Shown: positions 1-7,465, numbered from the stretch's first letter. The stretch: DNA of 14,856 bases from Deltaproteobacteria bacterium (GCA_947494865.1 CANMAT010000018.1:1-14856), one strand, 5' to 3'. Numbers and translations: made by a program. The notes: generated from the sequence alone by a model not told the origin.

Positions 1-2
1 CG

Positions 3-1922
3 GCGGGCGCGTGCGGCTGCCCCACGGGCCAGCGCCTCTGCGGCACTGGCGCGGCGGCGGCGTGTGTCGACACGATGACCAACTCACGCAACTGCGGCGC
101 GTGCGGTACGGTCTGCGGCGCAGGCACGAGCTGCATGGCCGGACGCTGCGCGGGGACTCCCCCCGCGAATGACACGCGCGCAGGGGCCACTGTGATCAGC
201 CTCACGAACCCCGCGCAGACGCTCACGGCCAACACGACGGCCGCCCGCAATGATACTGCGGGTAGCTGCGGGTGCACCTCGGGCAACGACGTGTTCTTCC
301 GCTTCACGCTCACGCAGCCCGAGGTGGTCTACGCCGACACGCTCGGCGCCACGTGGGATACGTCGCTCTTCATCCAGAGCTCGACCGGCGCCAACATCAC
401 GGCAACGACGGGCTTCGTGACCTGCAACGACGACGCGAGCAACGCAGGCCTCTGCTCGGGACTCACGGGTCTTCAGACGCAAATCGTGGCGCGCCTCGCC
501 GCGGGTACCTACTACCTCGTGTTGTCGGGCTGCAGCGCGGGTACGGCGCAGATCCACTTCCAGCACCTGCCCGCGGGCAACGGTCCTTCAGCGCGCGTCA
601 CGCCTGACGCCACGCTGCGGGCGGCGACGGGCTCCACCTCTGGCACTGGTACGGTCTCGTCAACCTGCTGCTCCGGCGGCCCCGACAACGCGTACTGGTG
701 GATCACCTGTCCCAACACAGCGTCCGCCACGTTCAACGCGTCGTCGTGCAACGCCGCGACGGGGGTCAACCTCGCCGCGTACGACCTCGAAGTCGCGCAA
801 TACAGCGCCTTGCGCGCTGGCGCTGGCGCACAGGTCTGCAACGACGATACGGGCTCCACCTGCGGCGCGGGGTCGACGCTCTCCTCGACGATCCCGGCGA
901 CGGCGGCCAACCAGGTCGGCCTCAACGCCATGATCGTAGACTCGTGCGTGGGCAGCGGCGCCTACACGGTCAACTACATCCTCGCGAGCTGCGCAACGGG
1001 CGCGCGTTGCGGCGCCGCGTGCGTCGACACCAACACCAGCGCGACCAACTGCGGCGGGTGCAACGTCCGCTGCGCGACGGGCGCGGTCTGCGCGGCCGGC
1101 GCGTGCGTTCCGCCGCCGCCCAACGACACGCCTGCGGGCGCAGTCACGATCAATATGTCCAACGCCGCGTCGACCTTCACCGTCGACACGCGCTCGGCCT
1201 CGAACAACACCGCGGGATCCTGCGCCTGCACCACTGGGCGCGATGTGTTCTACAACTTCACGATCCCCGCGGCGGCGCCCGAGATCGTCTACGCCGACAC
1301 CATCGGCTCGACGAGCGACACCTCGCTCTTCGTGCAGACGAGCACCGGCACGAACATCACGGCCACCAACCTCCCGACCAACGGCCTCGCGTGCAACGAC
1401 GACGGCGGCCTCACGGGGTGCACAACGGGCACGCAGTCGCAGATCCTCCTGCGCCTCAACCCCGGCGCGTACCGTCTCGTGGTCTCCGGCTGCGGCAATG
1501 GCGGAACGGTCAACCTCCGCTTCCACCACCTCCCGGTGGGCAACGGCGCCGTGTCCTTCCTCCCTGCGGGCACGAGTACGCCTGTGGGCGTGACGAGCGG
1601 CGCTGGCCGCATCTCGTCTGCCTGCGGCTCCGCCGGGCCCGAGAACACCTACTACTGGTTCTCCTGCGCCACGGCACGCGGCGGCGCTTTCCGCGGTGAC
1701 ACCTGCGGTCGCGCGGTGTGGGACACCGAACTCGACCAGCGCAGCGCAGCGCGCACCACGCCTGGGGTGAGTGTCTGCAACGACGACGTGCTCGGCACAT
1801 GCGGTGCGCGCTCGACGGTCAACAGCACCATCCCTGCGGGCGCCGGCCTCCACACGCTCTACGTCGATGGCTTCAACGCCGCTGCGACGGGCGTCTACTC
1901 GGTCAGCATCACGCGCCCCTGA
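3..1922 (+). CDS. Secreted Cys-rich protein with duplicated PPC-like beta-sandwich modules (5' end outside window)
   Basis: The reading frame is open from the window edge. Codons 3-74 continue the same Cys-rich pattern (CPTGQRLCG...CVDT), so the ATG at 75 is internal and the gene starts upstream. At least 639 residues are visible. The protein is built of two modules. Each opens with a Cys-rich linker (CVDTxTxxxNCGxCxxxC, then C-x5-C-x4-C) and continues into two beta-rich domains. The first domain of each has features of the bacterial pre-peptidase C-terminal (PPC) fold: DVFF/DVFY, DTSLFxQ-STG, a CNDD motif, then AGTYYLVLSGC or GAYRLVVSGC. CNDD occurs four times, at nt 423, 837, 1392 and 1776. 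No catalytic domain is visible, so this is probably the surface-exposed adhesive or structural tail of a larger exported protein. Reading frame and domain organisation are secure. Function is inference. Confidence 0.85.
   Translation, partial: AGACGCPTGQRLCGTGAAAACVDTMTNSRNCGACGTVCGAGTSCMAGRCAGTPPANDTRAGATVISLTNPAQTLTANTTAARNDTAGSCGCTSGNDVFFRFTLTQPEVVYADTLGATWDTSLFIQSSTGANITATTGFVTCNDDASNAGLCSGLTGLQTQIVARLAAGTYYLVLSGCSAGTAQIHFQHLPAGNGPSARVTPDATLRAATGSTSGTGTVSSTCCSGGPDNAYWWITCPNTASATFNASSCNAATGVNLAAYDLEVAQYSALRAGAGAQVCNDDTGSTCGAGSTLSSTIPATAANQVGLNAMIVDSCVGSGAYTVNYILASCATGARCGAACVDTNTSATNCGGCNVRCATGAVCAAGACVPPPPNDTPAGAVTINMSNAASTFTVDTRSASNNTAGSCACTTGRDVFYNFTIPAAAPEIVYADTIGSTSDTSLFVQTSTGTNITATNLPTNGLACNDDGGLTGCTTGTQSQILLRLNPGAYRLVVSGCGNGGTVNLRFHHLPVGNGAVSFLPAGTSTPVGVTSGAGRISSACGSAGPENTYYWFSCATARGGAFRGDTCGRAVWDTELDQRSAARTTPGVSVCNDDVLGTCGARSTVNSTIPAGAGLHTLYVDGFNAAATGVYSVSITRP
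39..1922 (+). repeat. In-frame tandem module duplication, two units
   Basis: Unit 1 runs from about 39 to 1007 and unit 2 from 1008 to the stop. The CNDD codons of the first sub-domain are 969 bases apart (423 and 1392), and those of the second are 939 apart (837 and 1776). The Cys-rich linkers (CVDT...NCG at 63 and about 1020) are also about a unit apart. The copies differ at many codons, so this is an old protein-level duplication rather than a recent DNA repeat. The linker-like residues at 3-38 suggest at least one more unit upstream. Confidence 0.8.
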
Positions 1923-1932
1923 GCGCACCTCC

Positions 1933-1966
1933 GAGTCCGTGGCGCTCGCGTGGGCGCCACGGACTC
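1933..1966. terminator. Perfect 13-bp hairpin between convergent genes
   Basis: GAGTCCGTGGCGC (1933-1945) pairs perfectly with GCGCCACGGACTC (1954-1966) around an 8-base loop. It lies between the stop of the duplicated-module gene (1922) and the stop of the opposing lipoprotein gene (1979), so it could end transcripts in both directions. Neither side has a run of T, so it is not a textbook intrinsic terminator. It may act as an mRNA 3'-end stabiliser or with Rho. Confidence 0.65.
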
Positions 1967-1978
1967 CCCTTCGGCCAG

Positions 1979-2626
1979 CTATTCTGCCTCATGCAGGGCG
2001 TCTACGCGCCAAACGCCAGCTTCAAATATCGTCACAACGTCACGCCCGTCAGGCAGACGAAATCGAATCGTCGACTGAGCGCTTGTGTACGCGAGGGCGG
2101 AGGGGTCCTCGGTGCCCTCGATCAGCGCGCCGAGGTCCGCGGACACATTCCCCAGCGCGCGCGAAGAGAGCACTCGCGTCCATGCGCCCGCGCCATGTCG
2201 GCGCAGCAACACGTGGAGCGCCCGCAACGCTGCGCGCGCTCCGACCACGCCCTCGATCGAAGTTGCGGCCGTGAGCGCCACACCAGGATCGACGACGCGC
2301 CATCCGTCGAAGCCCTCTTCCACGAGCACCGCGCCACTCGTTCGGAGTGGAATCTCGACGTGCGCGAGCTGTTGTCGGGCGAGAGCCTCACGCACCGCGA
2401 GCCCGAGTGCTCGTGCCTCGGTGCGATCGTCGGCGAGCCGTGCGCGCAGCGCGTCGACACTCTCCGAACGCTGCCGCCTCGTCGGTAGCATCGTGCGTAG
2501 CCCTGCGGCATCGTCGTGCCCGATCGCGTCGGCGAAGTGTGACAACACCGCGCGAGGTGACCCAACTCCCCCGCTCGCCCCGCACGCGGGGAGAATGCAC
2601 ACAACCAATCTGAGCGCCCATCTCAC
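1979..2626 (-). CDS. Putative lipoprotein, possibly two NTF2-like halves
   Basis: 215 residues. A short hydrophobic N-terminus ends in a lipobox-like L-P-A-C (Cys15), so export and lipid anchoring are likely. The start is GTG at 2626: an in-frame TAG lies 15 bases upstream and no ATG precedes the signal sequence. No Shine-Dalgarno site is obvious. The mature part begins SPRAVLSHFADAI..D, a helix pattern typical of NTF2-like or SnoaL-fold lipoproteins. It seems to recur in the second half (GARAALRALHVLLRRHG, then a strand pattern ending FEAGVWRVDAL), suggesting two similar domains. This domain reading is inference from pattern only, and no catalytic residues can be named. The gene converges on the large secreted-protein gene and is divergent from the Cys-repeat lipoprotein gene at 2813. 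Confidence 0.7.
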   Translation of the reverse strand: MRWALRLVVCILPACGASGGVGSPRAVLSHFADAIGHDDAAGLRTMLPTRRQRSESVDALRARLADDRTEARALGLAVREALARQQLAHVEIPLRTSGAVLVEEGFDGWRVVDPGVALTAATSIEGVVGARAALRALHVLLRRHGAGAWTRVLSSRALGNVSADLGALIEGTEDPSALAYTSAQSTIRFRLPDGRDVVTIFEAGVWRVDALHEAE

Positions 2627-2667
2627 AGAACGGCGACTCTAGCGCGCCCCTCTCACCGTTGTCGCGG

Positions 2668-2721
2668 TTCACGAGAGCGCTGTGAAGCCTCGTTCACGAC
2701 GGGTTTCTCGTCGGATATGAA
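2668..2721 (+). promoter_or_regulatory. Candidate promoter with TTCAC/GTGAA operator-like repeats
   Basis: TTCACG (2693-2698) and TATGAA (2716-2721) are separated by exactly 17 bases. Each matches the sigma-70 consensus at 4 of 6 positions. The -35 element is embedded in alternating half-sites: TTCAC (2668-2672), GTGAA (2682-2686), TTCAC (2693-2697). This gives two overlapping inverted repeats, with spacers of 9 and 6 bases. The 8-mer GTTCACGA is directly repeated at 2667 and 2692. It would drive the Cys-repeat lipoprotein gene with a leader of about 85 bases. A regulator binding here is inferred. Confidence 0.4.
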
Positions 2722-2812
2722 ACCGCACCCTCGCGGCCAGCTACGTGATGTACATACGTGGCACGGTTCTGCCATACAGGACGCGTTCGTGACCACGTCG
2801 GAGGCGATGACC

Positions 2813-3856
2813 ATGCGCATGCGTTCGATTCCCAACACCATGAAGGCCCTTGCTCTCAGCTCCGTGGCTCTGGTGGCCGGAGCGTGGGGCTGTTCCAGCG
2901 ATGATTACTACTGCGACGCGAACGGCTGCTACTACTGCGATGGCGTCGGCTGCCGCGCGGTAACTCCCCCCTCACGCCCGACCTGCAGCGGCGACTACCA
3001 GTGTACGGCGAATCAGGTATGCACCGACGTCGGCTGCACGGCCTCGTGCTCCAGCGACACCGACTGCGCCCAGGGCTGGGTCTGCCGCGGTGCCTCGGGC
3101 ACCACGCGGGGCATCTGCGTGGCACCGACCGAGCGCACTCCCACGCGCAACCCCGGCGCGTGCCGCACCAACGCCGACTGCTCGGGCGGTGCACTTTGCG
3201 TCGACGGCGCGTGCTCTCGACCTGTTTGTACGAGCGTGTCGTCGAGCTGCCCCTGCTCGACCAACGAGCAGTGCACGAGCGGCCAGACCTGCATCGGTGG
3301 CCTCTGCACCGCCCCCGCCGACACCTGCCGGTTCAACTCGCAGTGCGGCACCGGGCGCGTGTGTGTCAATCAACAGTGCCGCGCGGCCTGCTCCGCCACA
3401 ACGCCGTGCCCTGCGGGCCAGCGCTGCGGGGCCGACGGTGTCTGCGCCAACGCGCCCTCCAACGAGTGCGTCCACGACGCCGACTGCGGTACCGGCCGAC
3501 GATGCGTGAACGCCTCGTGCCTCACCCGCTGCAGCACCAACACCGAGTGCGGCGCGGGCCGCTTCTGCAACGACGGAGTGTGTGTCGCTGACACCCGTCG
3601 CCAGCCCTTCTGCACGAACGACTCGCAGTGCGCCGCGCCTAGTCGCTGTCTCGACGGGGTTTGCCGCCGCCCCTGCGCCAGCGCCGATGAGTGCCTGCGG
3701 ACCGACGTGCAGTACCGCAACTGCGCACCCGTCCGGTACCTGGGCACGAGCCAGAGCTTCTGCCAAACCAACAACGAGGTGCTGTCGGACTGCGGCAGCG
3801 CCACCGAGTGCGCAGCCGCCCAGGCCTGCGTCGACGGCGTCTGCCGCAGCAACTGA
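2813..3856 (+). CDS. Cys-rich repeat lipoprotein, function unknown
   Basis: 347 residues with a type II signal: MRMRSIPNTMK, a hydrophobic core, then A-W-G-C with the lipidated residue at Cys27. I chose ATG 2813 because GGAGG (2800-2804) lies 8 bases upstream. The ATG at 2807 is too close to that site, and the open frame back to 2717 would put 30-odd non-signal residues in front. The mature protein begins SSDDYYCDANGCYYCDGVGC and then consists of roughly eight imperfect repeats of about 35 residues. Their core is C-x5-C-x2-G-x2-C-x3-x-C, for example the segments CRFNSQCGTGRVC and CVHDADCGTGRRC. Spacing suggests many disulfides, so folding is expected outside the cytoplasm. Such repeats are common in surface proteins of myxobacteria. 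No enzymatic motif is present and I do not assign a function. Confidence 0.85.
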   Translation: MRMRSIPNTMKALALSSVALVAGAWGCSSDDYYCDANGCYYCDGVGCRAVTPPSRPTCSGDYQCTANQVCTDVGCTASCSSDTDCAQGWVCRGASGTTRGICVAPTERTPTRNPGACRTNADCSGGALCVDGACSRPVCTSVSSSCPCSTNEQCTSGQTCIGGLCTAPADTCRFNSQCGTGRVCVNQQCRAACSATTPCPAGQRCGADGVCANAPSNECVHDADCGTGRRCVNASCLTRCSTNTECGAGRFCNDGVCVADTRRQPFCTNDSQCAAPSRCLDGVCRRPCASADECLRTDVQYRNCAPVRYLGTSQSFCQTNNEVLSDCGSATECAAAQACVDGVCRSN

Positions 3857-3940
3857 GCACGTCTCCCTCTACCCCTCCCCGCCCACACCGCCTCGCACCT
3901 CCCAAACTACAAATTTTCCAGCAAGCTCCACCTGAGTGTG
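3857..3940 (+). terminator. C-rich, G-poor tract, possible Rho-dependent termination region
   Basis: Right after the stop of the Cys-repeat lipoprotein, the plus strand changes from balanced G/C to a pyrimidine-rich, G-poor stretch (for example CTCCCTCTACCCCTCCCCG). No stable hairpin follows. This base skew is typical of Rho utilisation sites. The rest of the gap up to 4031 holds no gene. Only base composition supports this call. Confidence 0.35.
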
Positions 3941-4031
3941 AGGGCTCCGATCGGGGCTCGCGCCACCACGCGAAACCCTGTATCGTCCGCGGCCCTGTTG
4001 GTTTCCCCACTGGTAATTGGAGATGTCTTCG

Positions 4032-6107
4032 ATGGCTGACACCGTTGATTCCGCGGCTGTACGCAAGTCTCTCGACAGCGCACGCGGCCAGCGCACGCAG
4101 ATCACCCGCGGCGCGCCGCTCCCGATCGACACGGCTCATGTGGTGGGCGCGTGCCCGAAGTGCGGCCTCCTGGGCGCCACGATCCTGGGGTTCCCCGATC
4201 CCCCGTATGCGGGCCCGCAGGGGCAGCCTCGGTATCGTAACGCGCGCGAGCTTCAGCGCTTCATCGAAGAGATCTTCAAGAACCCTCCGCCCCTCCCTGC
4301 GCCTGAAGACCCGAGCGAGAACCGCCGCGACCCTCAGGATCCTCGTCGCACTGTGCCCGCCTGGAAGGGCGTGTGCCGCTGCGGCGCGAAGGTGCTCCCC
4401 CCGCAGCCCGATCAGCGCACGGGGCAGATGGTGAGCGACCCCGAGGCGACGCCGCGACGCGTGTGCGGTGTTCGTTTCATCAAGGCCATGCCGGGCTCGG
4501 GCGCCGAACTCGTACTCGAAGCCCTCTCTCCCGAAGCGGGCTCACAACCCTTCTCCGATGACGCGGCGATTTCATTCCGCGTGCTTCGCGCCCCCCTCGA
4601 CGGAGTCGAGACCGAGGTGTCAACTGCGCTCGACGACGATGCGATCGAGCACCAGTTCGGCCGCCCCCTTACGCTCGCGGAGACGTGGCGCAAGCTCCTC
4701 GCGCGCGCCGCTGCGGGCGAAGAGGCACTCGTCGAGGCCGAGAAGGGCTACTGGCTCTGGGCAGGCCCGAAAGAGAACGCCACCCTCAACGAGCAGATCG
4801 CTGAGGTCGCGGCCGTCGAGGCGCTCGAACTGCCGCCCGAGGCTGCCGTCGGCAAGAAGGGCATCTCCCTCACGCTGCTTCCGCAGATCGCTCCGATGCC
4901 TCAGGGGCCCTCCTTCCCCGCGTGGGCGTACGAACACGCCGAGACGATCGCCAAGGGCGAACTCCGTGCGGGCGTGGTGCTCGACCGCGCCGTGGTGCGC
5001 AAGCTCGTCGAGGCGCAACTCGAGCGAAACGCGCTCGCGTGGCAGGAGCAGCAGGGCGGCGCCGTGGTCATCGCGACCGCGGGTGAGTTCCGCTGGCCCG
5101 TCGAGATGGCGATCGTCGCCCTCGGCGCGGCGCACCTCGGCTGGTTCCTCGGCGAGACCACCGCGGCGGCCGTGGGCGAGGCGATGGCCCGCGTCTCCGA
5201 GATCAAGCGCTATGTCGACGCCGCGCGCGCCGAGCGCCCTGATATCACCTTTCAAATGAACGGCCTGCAACTCAACCCGAAGCGCACCGACGGCTCGATG
5301 GGCCGCCCCATCAACCTTATGGAGATGCCCTTCCGTGCGCCGCCGGGCTCACCCGACTTCAAGCGTGAGCTGAAGTTCGTGTGCGACGACATCCCCAAGG
5401 GGGCCAACCCGACGCGGCTCTGCCCCTGCGGCGAGCGCGCGTGGGTGGCGGCGCGGATTTTCCCCGATCGCGTTCTCGAAGAGTTCAAGCGCGCTACGAA
5501 TGACAAGCAGCCCATGGTGATCGAGCGCTGGAAGAACGCTGCGCTTCTCGCGACCATCTCGTGCGACCGTCACGTGCGCATCCCCATGGCCGACGAACTC
5601 GAAGGCGCCGGACTCAAGGGCCCCACGTTCGACAAGCGCATGGCCGAAGATCTCCCCAACAGCATCTTCGCCGTCGACGTATCTCTGCATCAAGACAAGG
5701 CCGGCAAGCGCGCACTGCTCGCGTACGGCCCCCTCGTCGCGAGCGTGGTGATCAACGATCACCTCGTCGCAGCGGTCCATCAAGCGTGCCGCATGCAGGA
5801 CAACACCCTCCCGCTCCGTGGCGATGAGGCGGCGGCGATTGTTTCGTCGCCCAACATCCTCTGCCTGCACGAGTTCGGTTTCGATGACGAGCAGCTCGAT
5901 CAGGTGCTCGACATGGGCGCCGCGATGGACGGCATCCCCGCCAACGTCGACCCTCCCTTCGATCTCTCGTGGGATGTGTCGCTCAAGGCTGCGCCCATCG
6001 GACGCTTCGTCAACCTCACCGCCCCGCCCCCGGGACAGCAACCCAGCCAACAGCCCCCCCCCGGTGGCACATCGCCCGCTGCGCCGCACGCCCGCGCCCG
6101 CGTCTGA
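4032..6107 (+). CDS. Large protein of unknown function with two discontinuous Cys clusters (putative zinc sites)
   Basis: 691 residues. ATG 4032 is chosen because GGAG (4019-4022) lies 9 bases upstream; the in-frame TTG 4017 and ATG 4023 overlap or abut that site. There is no signal peptide or membrane segment, so it is probably cytoplasmic. An N-terminal CPKC knuckle (Cys41, Cys44) is followed by CRC (Cys115, Cys117) and Cys145. A second set lies at Cys451, CPC (Cys464, Cys466), and Cys511 with His514. These could form two metal sites, probably zinc ribbons with long insertions. Between them is a long mixed helix/strand region with an Ala-rich helical stretch at about 350-400. The C-terminus is a Pro/Gln-rich tail (about 665-691). 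I recognise no family and no catalytic motif. Codon use matches its neighbours, so recent transfer is not suggested. Confidence 0.8.
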   Translation: MADTVDSAAVRKSLDSARGQRTQITRGAPLPIDTAHVVGACPKCGLLGATILGFPDPPYAGPQGQPRYRNARELQRFIEEIFKNPPPLPAPEDPSENRRDPQDPRRTVPAWKGVCRCGAKVLPPQPDQRTGQMVSDPEATPRRVCGVRFIKAMPGSGAELVLEALSPEAGSQPFSDDAAISFRVLRAPLDGVETEVSTALDDDAIEHQFGRPLTLAETWRKLLARAAAGEEALVEAEKGYWLWAGPKENATLNEQIAEVAAVEALELPPEAAVGKKGISLTLLPQIAPMPQGPSFPAWAYEHAETIAKGELRAGVVLDRAVVRKLVEAQLERNALAWQEQQGGAVVIATAGEFRWPVEMAIVALGAAHLGWFLGETTAAAVGEAMARVSEIKRYVDAARAERPDITFQMNGLQLNPKRTDGSMGRPINLMEMPFRAPPGSPDFKRELKFVCDDIPKGANPTRLCPCGERAWVAARIFPDRVLEEFKRATNDKQPMVIERWKNAALLATISCDRHVRIPMADELEGAGLKGPTFDKRMAEDLPNSIFAVDVSLHQDKAGKRALLAYGPLVASVVINDHLVAAVHQACRMQDNTLPLRGDEAAAIVSSPNILCLHEFGFDDEQLDQVLDMGAAMDGIPANVDPPFDLSWDVSLKAAPIGRFVNLTAPPPGQQPSQQPPPGGTSPAAPHARARV

Positions 6108-6112
6108 ATCTC

Positions 6113-6161
6113 ACGCCGAGGGGTTCGAGCCGCACCAGGCCTCGTCGGCTCCCCTTGGCGT
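6113..6161. terminator. Imperfect hairpin between convergent genes
   Basis: ACGCCGAGGGG...AGCCG (6113-6132) pairs with CGGCTCCCCTTGGCGT (6146-6161), with one mismatch and a small bulge. It sits between the stop of the 691-residue gene (6107) and the stop of the opposing cupredoxin gene (6173). There is no T-run, so its strength as a terminator is uncertain. Confidence 0.5.
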
Positions 6162-6172
6162 CGGGCTTCCTC

Positions 6173-6649
6173 TCACCGAACGCGAATCACACCAACCATC
6201 CCCGCTGCGTAGTGCGAGACACAGAAATATGGGTAGTCGCCTGCGGAGAGGAAGCCAACCATCACCGTCGGCACGGTGTTGCTGTCCTGGCGAGGGATGG
6301 GGTTGCCCGTGCTGCCCGCGTCGGTGGCCATCGGACCCGTTCCGGGCGAGAGCGGGTGCGCGCTAAAGTCGCCCGTGAAGGTCACCGACTGCCCCGCTGC
6401 GATCGTCATGCAGCGGGGGGAGTAGGTGAACACTCCGCTGCCGTTCGAGCCACCGAAGCCGACGACGCGACTCGACGATCCCCCCGTGCGATCGAGGAAC
6501 ATCGCGTCCGTGCACCCGTTGATCGCCGACGTCGCGATCGCAGGATCGGCGTTGCCGCATCCTGCAAATGAAACGATCCACGCAGCGGCAAGCATCGTAC
6601 GACGGGCGCTGAAACGGGCCTGCGTCGGGTTGAATCGGAGTTCCATCAT
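6173..6649 (-). CDS. Cupredoxin (type 1 blue copper) lipoprotein
   Basis: 158 residues from ATG 6649; a GGAG lies 11 bases upstream, and the in-frame TTG at 6658 is too close to it. The N-terminus is basic, then hydrophobic, ending F-A-G-C with lipidated Cys31. The C-terminal half carries the full set of type 1 copper ligands as in plastocyanin and amicyanin-like proteins. His98 lies in DFSAHPL, and Cys143, His146 and Met151 lie in YFCVSHYAAGMVG, with the classic C-x2-H-x4-M spacing. Cys46 and Cys80 could form a disulfide. Cupredoxins of this type are small electron carriers; lipidation would anchor it in the envelope. It is divergent from the two ferritin-like genes at 6756 and 7466, which suggests it serves the same metal or redox process. 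The electron partner cannot be seen. Confidence 0.88.
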   Translation of the reverse strand: MMELRFNPTQARFSARRTMLAAAWIVSFAGCGNADPAIATSAINGCTDAMFLDRTGGSSSRVVGFGGSNGSGVFTYSPRCMTIAAGQSVTFTGDFSAHPLSPGTGPMATDAGSTGNPIPRQDSNTVPTVMVGFLSAGDYPYFCVSHYAAGMVGVIRVR

Positions 6650-6670
6650 GGCACTCAATGCTCCATCATG
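6642..6670 (-). repeat. 9-bp direct repeat around the cupredoxin start
   Basis: TCCATCATG occurs at 6642-6650 and again at 6662-6670, 20 bases apart. On the minus strand the upstream copy supplies the ribosome-binding GGAG, and the downstream copy holds the ATGATG start. The upstream copy also opens a four-codon frame (ATG ATG GAG CAT TGA) that ends just before the cupredoxin start. Confidence 0.6.
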
Positions 6671-6674
6671 TGCT

Positions 6675-6687
6675 GGGGCGTCGCCCC
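6675..6687. promoter_or_regulatory. 13-bp inverted repeat in divergent intergenic region
   Basis: GGGGCG-T-CGCCCC is a perfect dyad with a single central base, lying between the cupredoxin start (6649) and the ferritin-like start (6756). Its position fits an operator shared by both transcripts, but the sequence is only G/C, so chance is possible. I could not identify convincing -35/-10 boxes around it. Confidence 0.3.
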
Positions 6688-6755
6688 GTTTGATCCATCG
6701 CTTCTAGCAGTCTCTTCAGCAACGTGGACGTTTCTTCTCGAGGAGGATTTCGAGC

Positions 6756-7448
6756 ATGTCGAACGACGAACATTCAAGGCGCGACACGCTGAGCACGGGC
6801 GCCGCCCTGCTCGCTGGCGTCGGCGCAGCGCTGGCGGTTTCCGCGATCGGTCGTGAGGCCGAGGCTCAGGGCGCGGCCGACGTGATGGTGCTCAACGCGC
6901 TCCTGCGCGCTGAGTACGAGGCGCAGCAGGCGTACGATCTCGCCATCGGGTACTTCGGCACCCCCGCAATGGACGACCCCGCGCGCAGCATCGCGCCCGC
7001 AGCGTCTCTCGTGGCCGCCCACTACCGCTCGCAGCACGCCGACCATGGTGCGCGCCTTGCGCGGCTCATCACGAGCCTTCAGGGCACGCCCATCGCCCAG
7101 TCGGCGGTGATCTTCAACCTCCCGACGGCGATGAACTTCACGCGCACGACGCAGAACTTCCTTCGCCTCGCGTGCAACGCTGAGAAGGGTGCGGCCATCG
7201 CCTACACCAACGCGCTCAAAAGCCTCTCGAACGTTACGGCGGCCGAGCTCGCTGCCGCGATCGGCGGGGTCGAGACGCAGCACTTCATCGTGCTCTACCT
7301 GCTGCTCAAGGGCGTAGCCACGCCGGGCCCGGCCGCGGCCACGATGATCACCGAGATCTCGCCTCGCTCCGTCGTCGCCATCGAGGGGGAGACCACAGAC
7401 CTCGCGTCGGTCCCCGATTTCACCTACACCGCGCTGGCGATGAGCTGA
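6756..7448 (+). CDS. Tat-exported ferritin-like domain protein (soluble paralogue)
   Basis: 230 residues. AGGAGG (6741-6746) lies 9 bases before the ATG. The N-terminus has a twin-arginine motif (SRRDTL, Arg8-Arg9), a hydrophobic stretch, and a likely signal peptidase I site after AEA (about residue 37). The mature part is a four-helix bundle of the ferritin-like type found in Tat-exported proteins of the Ferritin_2 kind. Candidate metal ligands are Glu53 (helix 1), His94 and His97 (helix 2, HADH), Glu143 (helix 3) and Glu173-x-x-His176 (helix 4, ETQH). Export by Tat suggests folding or cofactor loading in the cytoplasm. It is directly followed, 17 bases later, by a paralogue, so they are probably one operon. 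Activity (iron binding, peroxide handling or structural) is not deducible. Helix 2 lacks the usual Glu. Confidence 0.85.
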   Translation: MSNDEHSRRDTLSTGAALLAGVGAALAVSAIGREAEAQGAADVMVLNALLRAEYEAQQAYDLAIGYFGTPAMDDPARSIAPAASLVAAHYRSQHADHGARLARLITSLQGTPIAQSAVIFNLPTAMNFTRTTQNFLRLACNAEKGAAIAYTNALKSLSNVTAAELAAAIGGVETQHFIVLYLLLKGVATPGPAAATMITEISPRSVVAIEGETTDLASVPDFTYTALAMS

Positions 7449-7465
7449 CCTGAGGAGCCACGAAA

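Noticed and set aside
660..1928. 422-codon open frame on the minus strand
   Set aside because: It is antisense to the duplicated-module gene, is dominated by Arg/Ala/Val from GC-rich third positions, and has no domain pattern. The plus frame has clear conserved repeats.
2717..2812. Longer start for the Cys-repeat lipoprotein
   Set aside because: It would put 32 polar residues before the signal peptide and would start inside the candidate -10 box. GGAGG fits ATG 2813.
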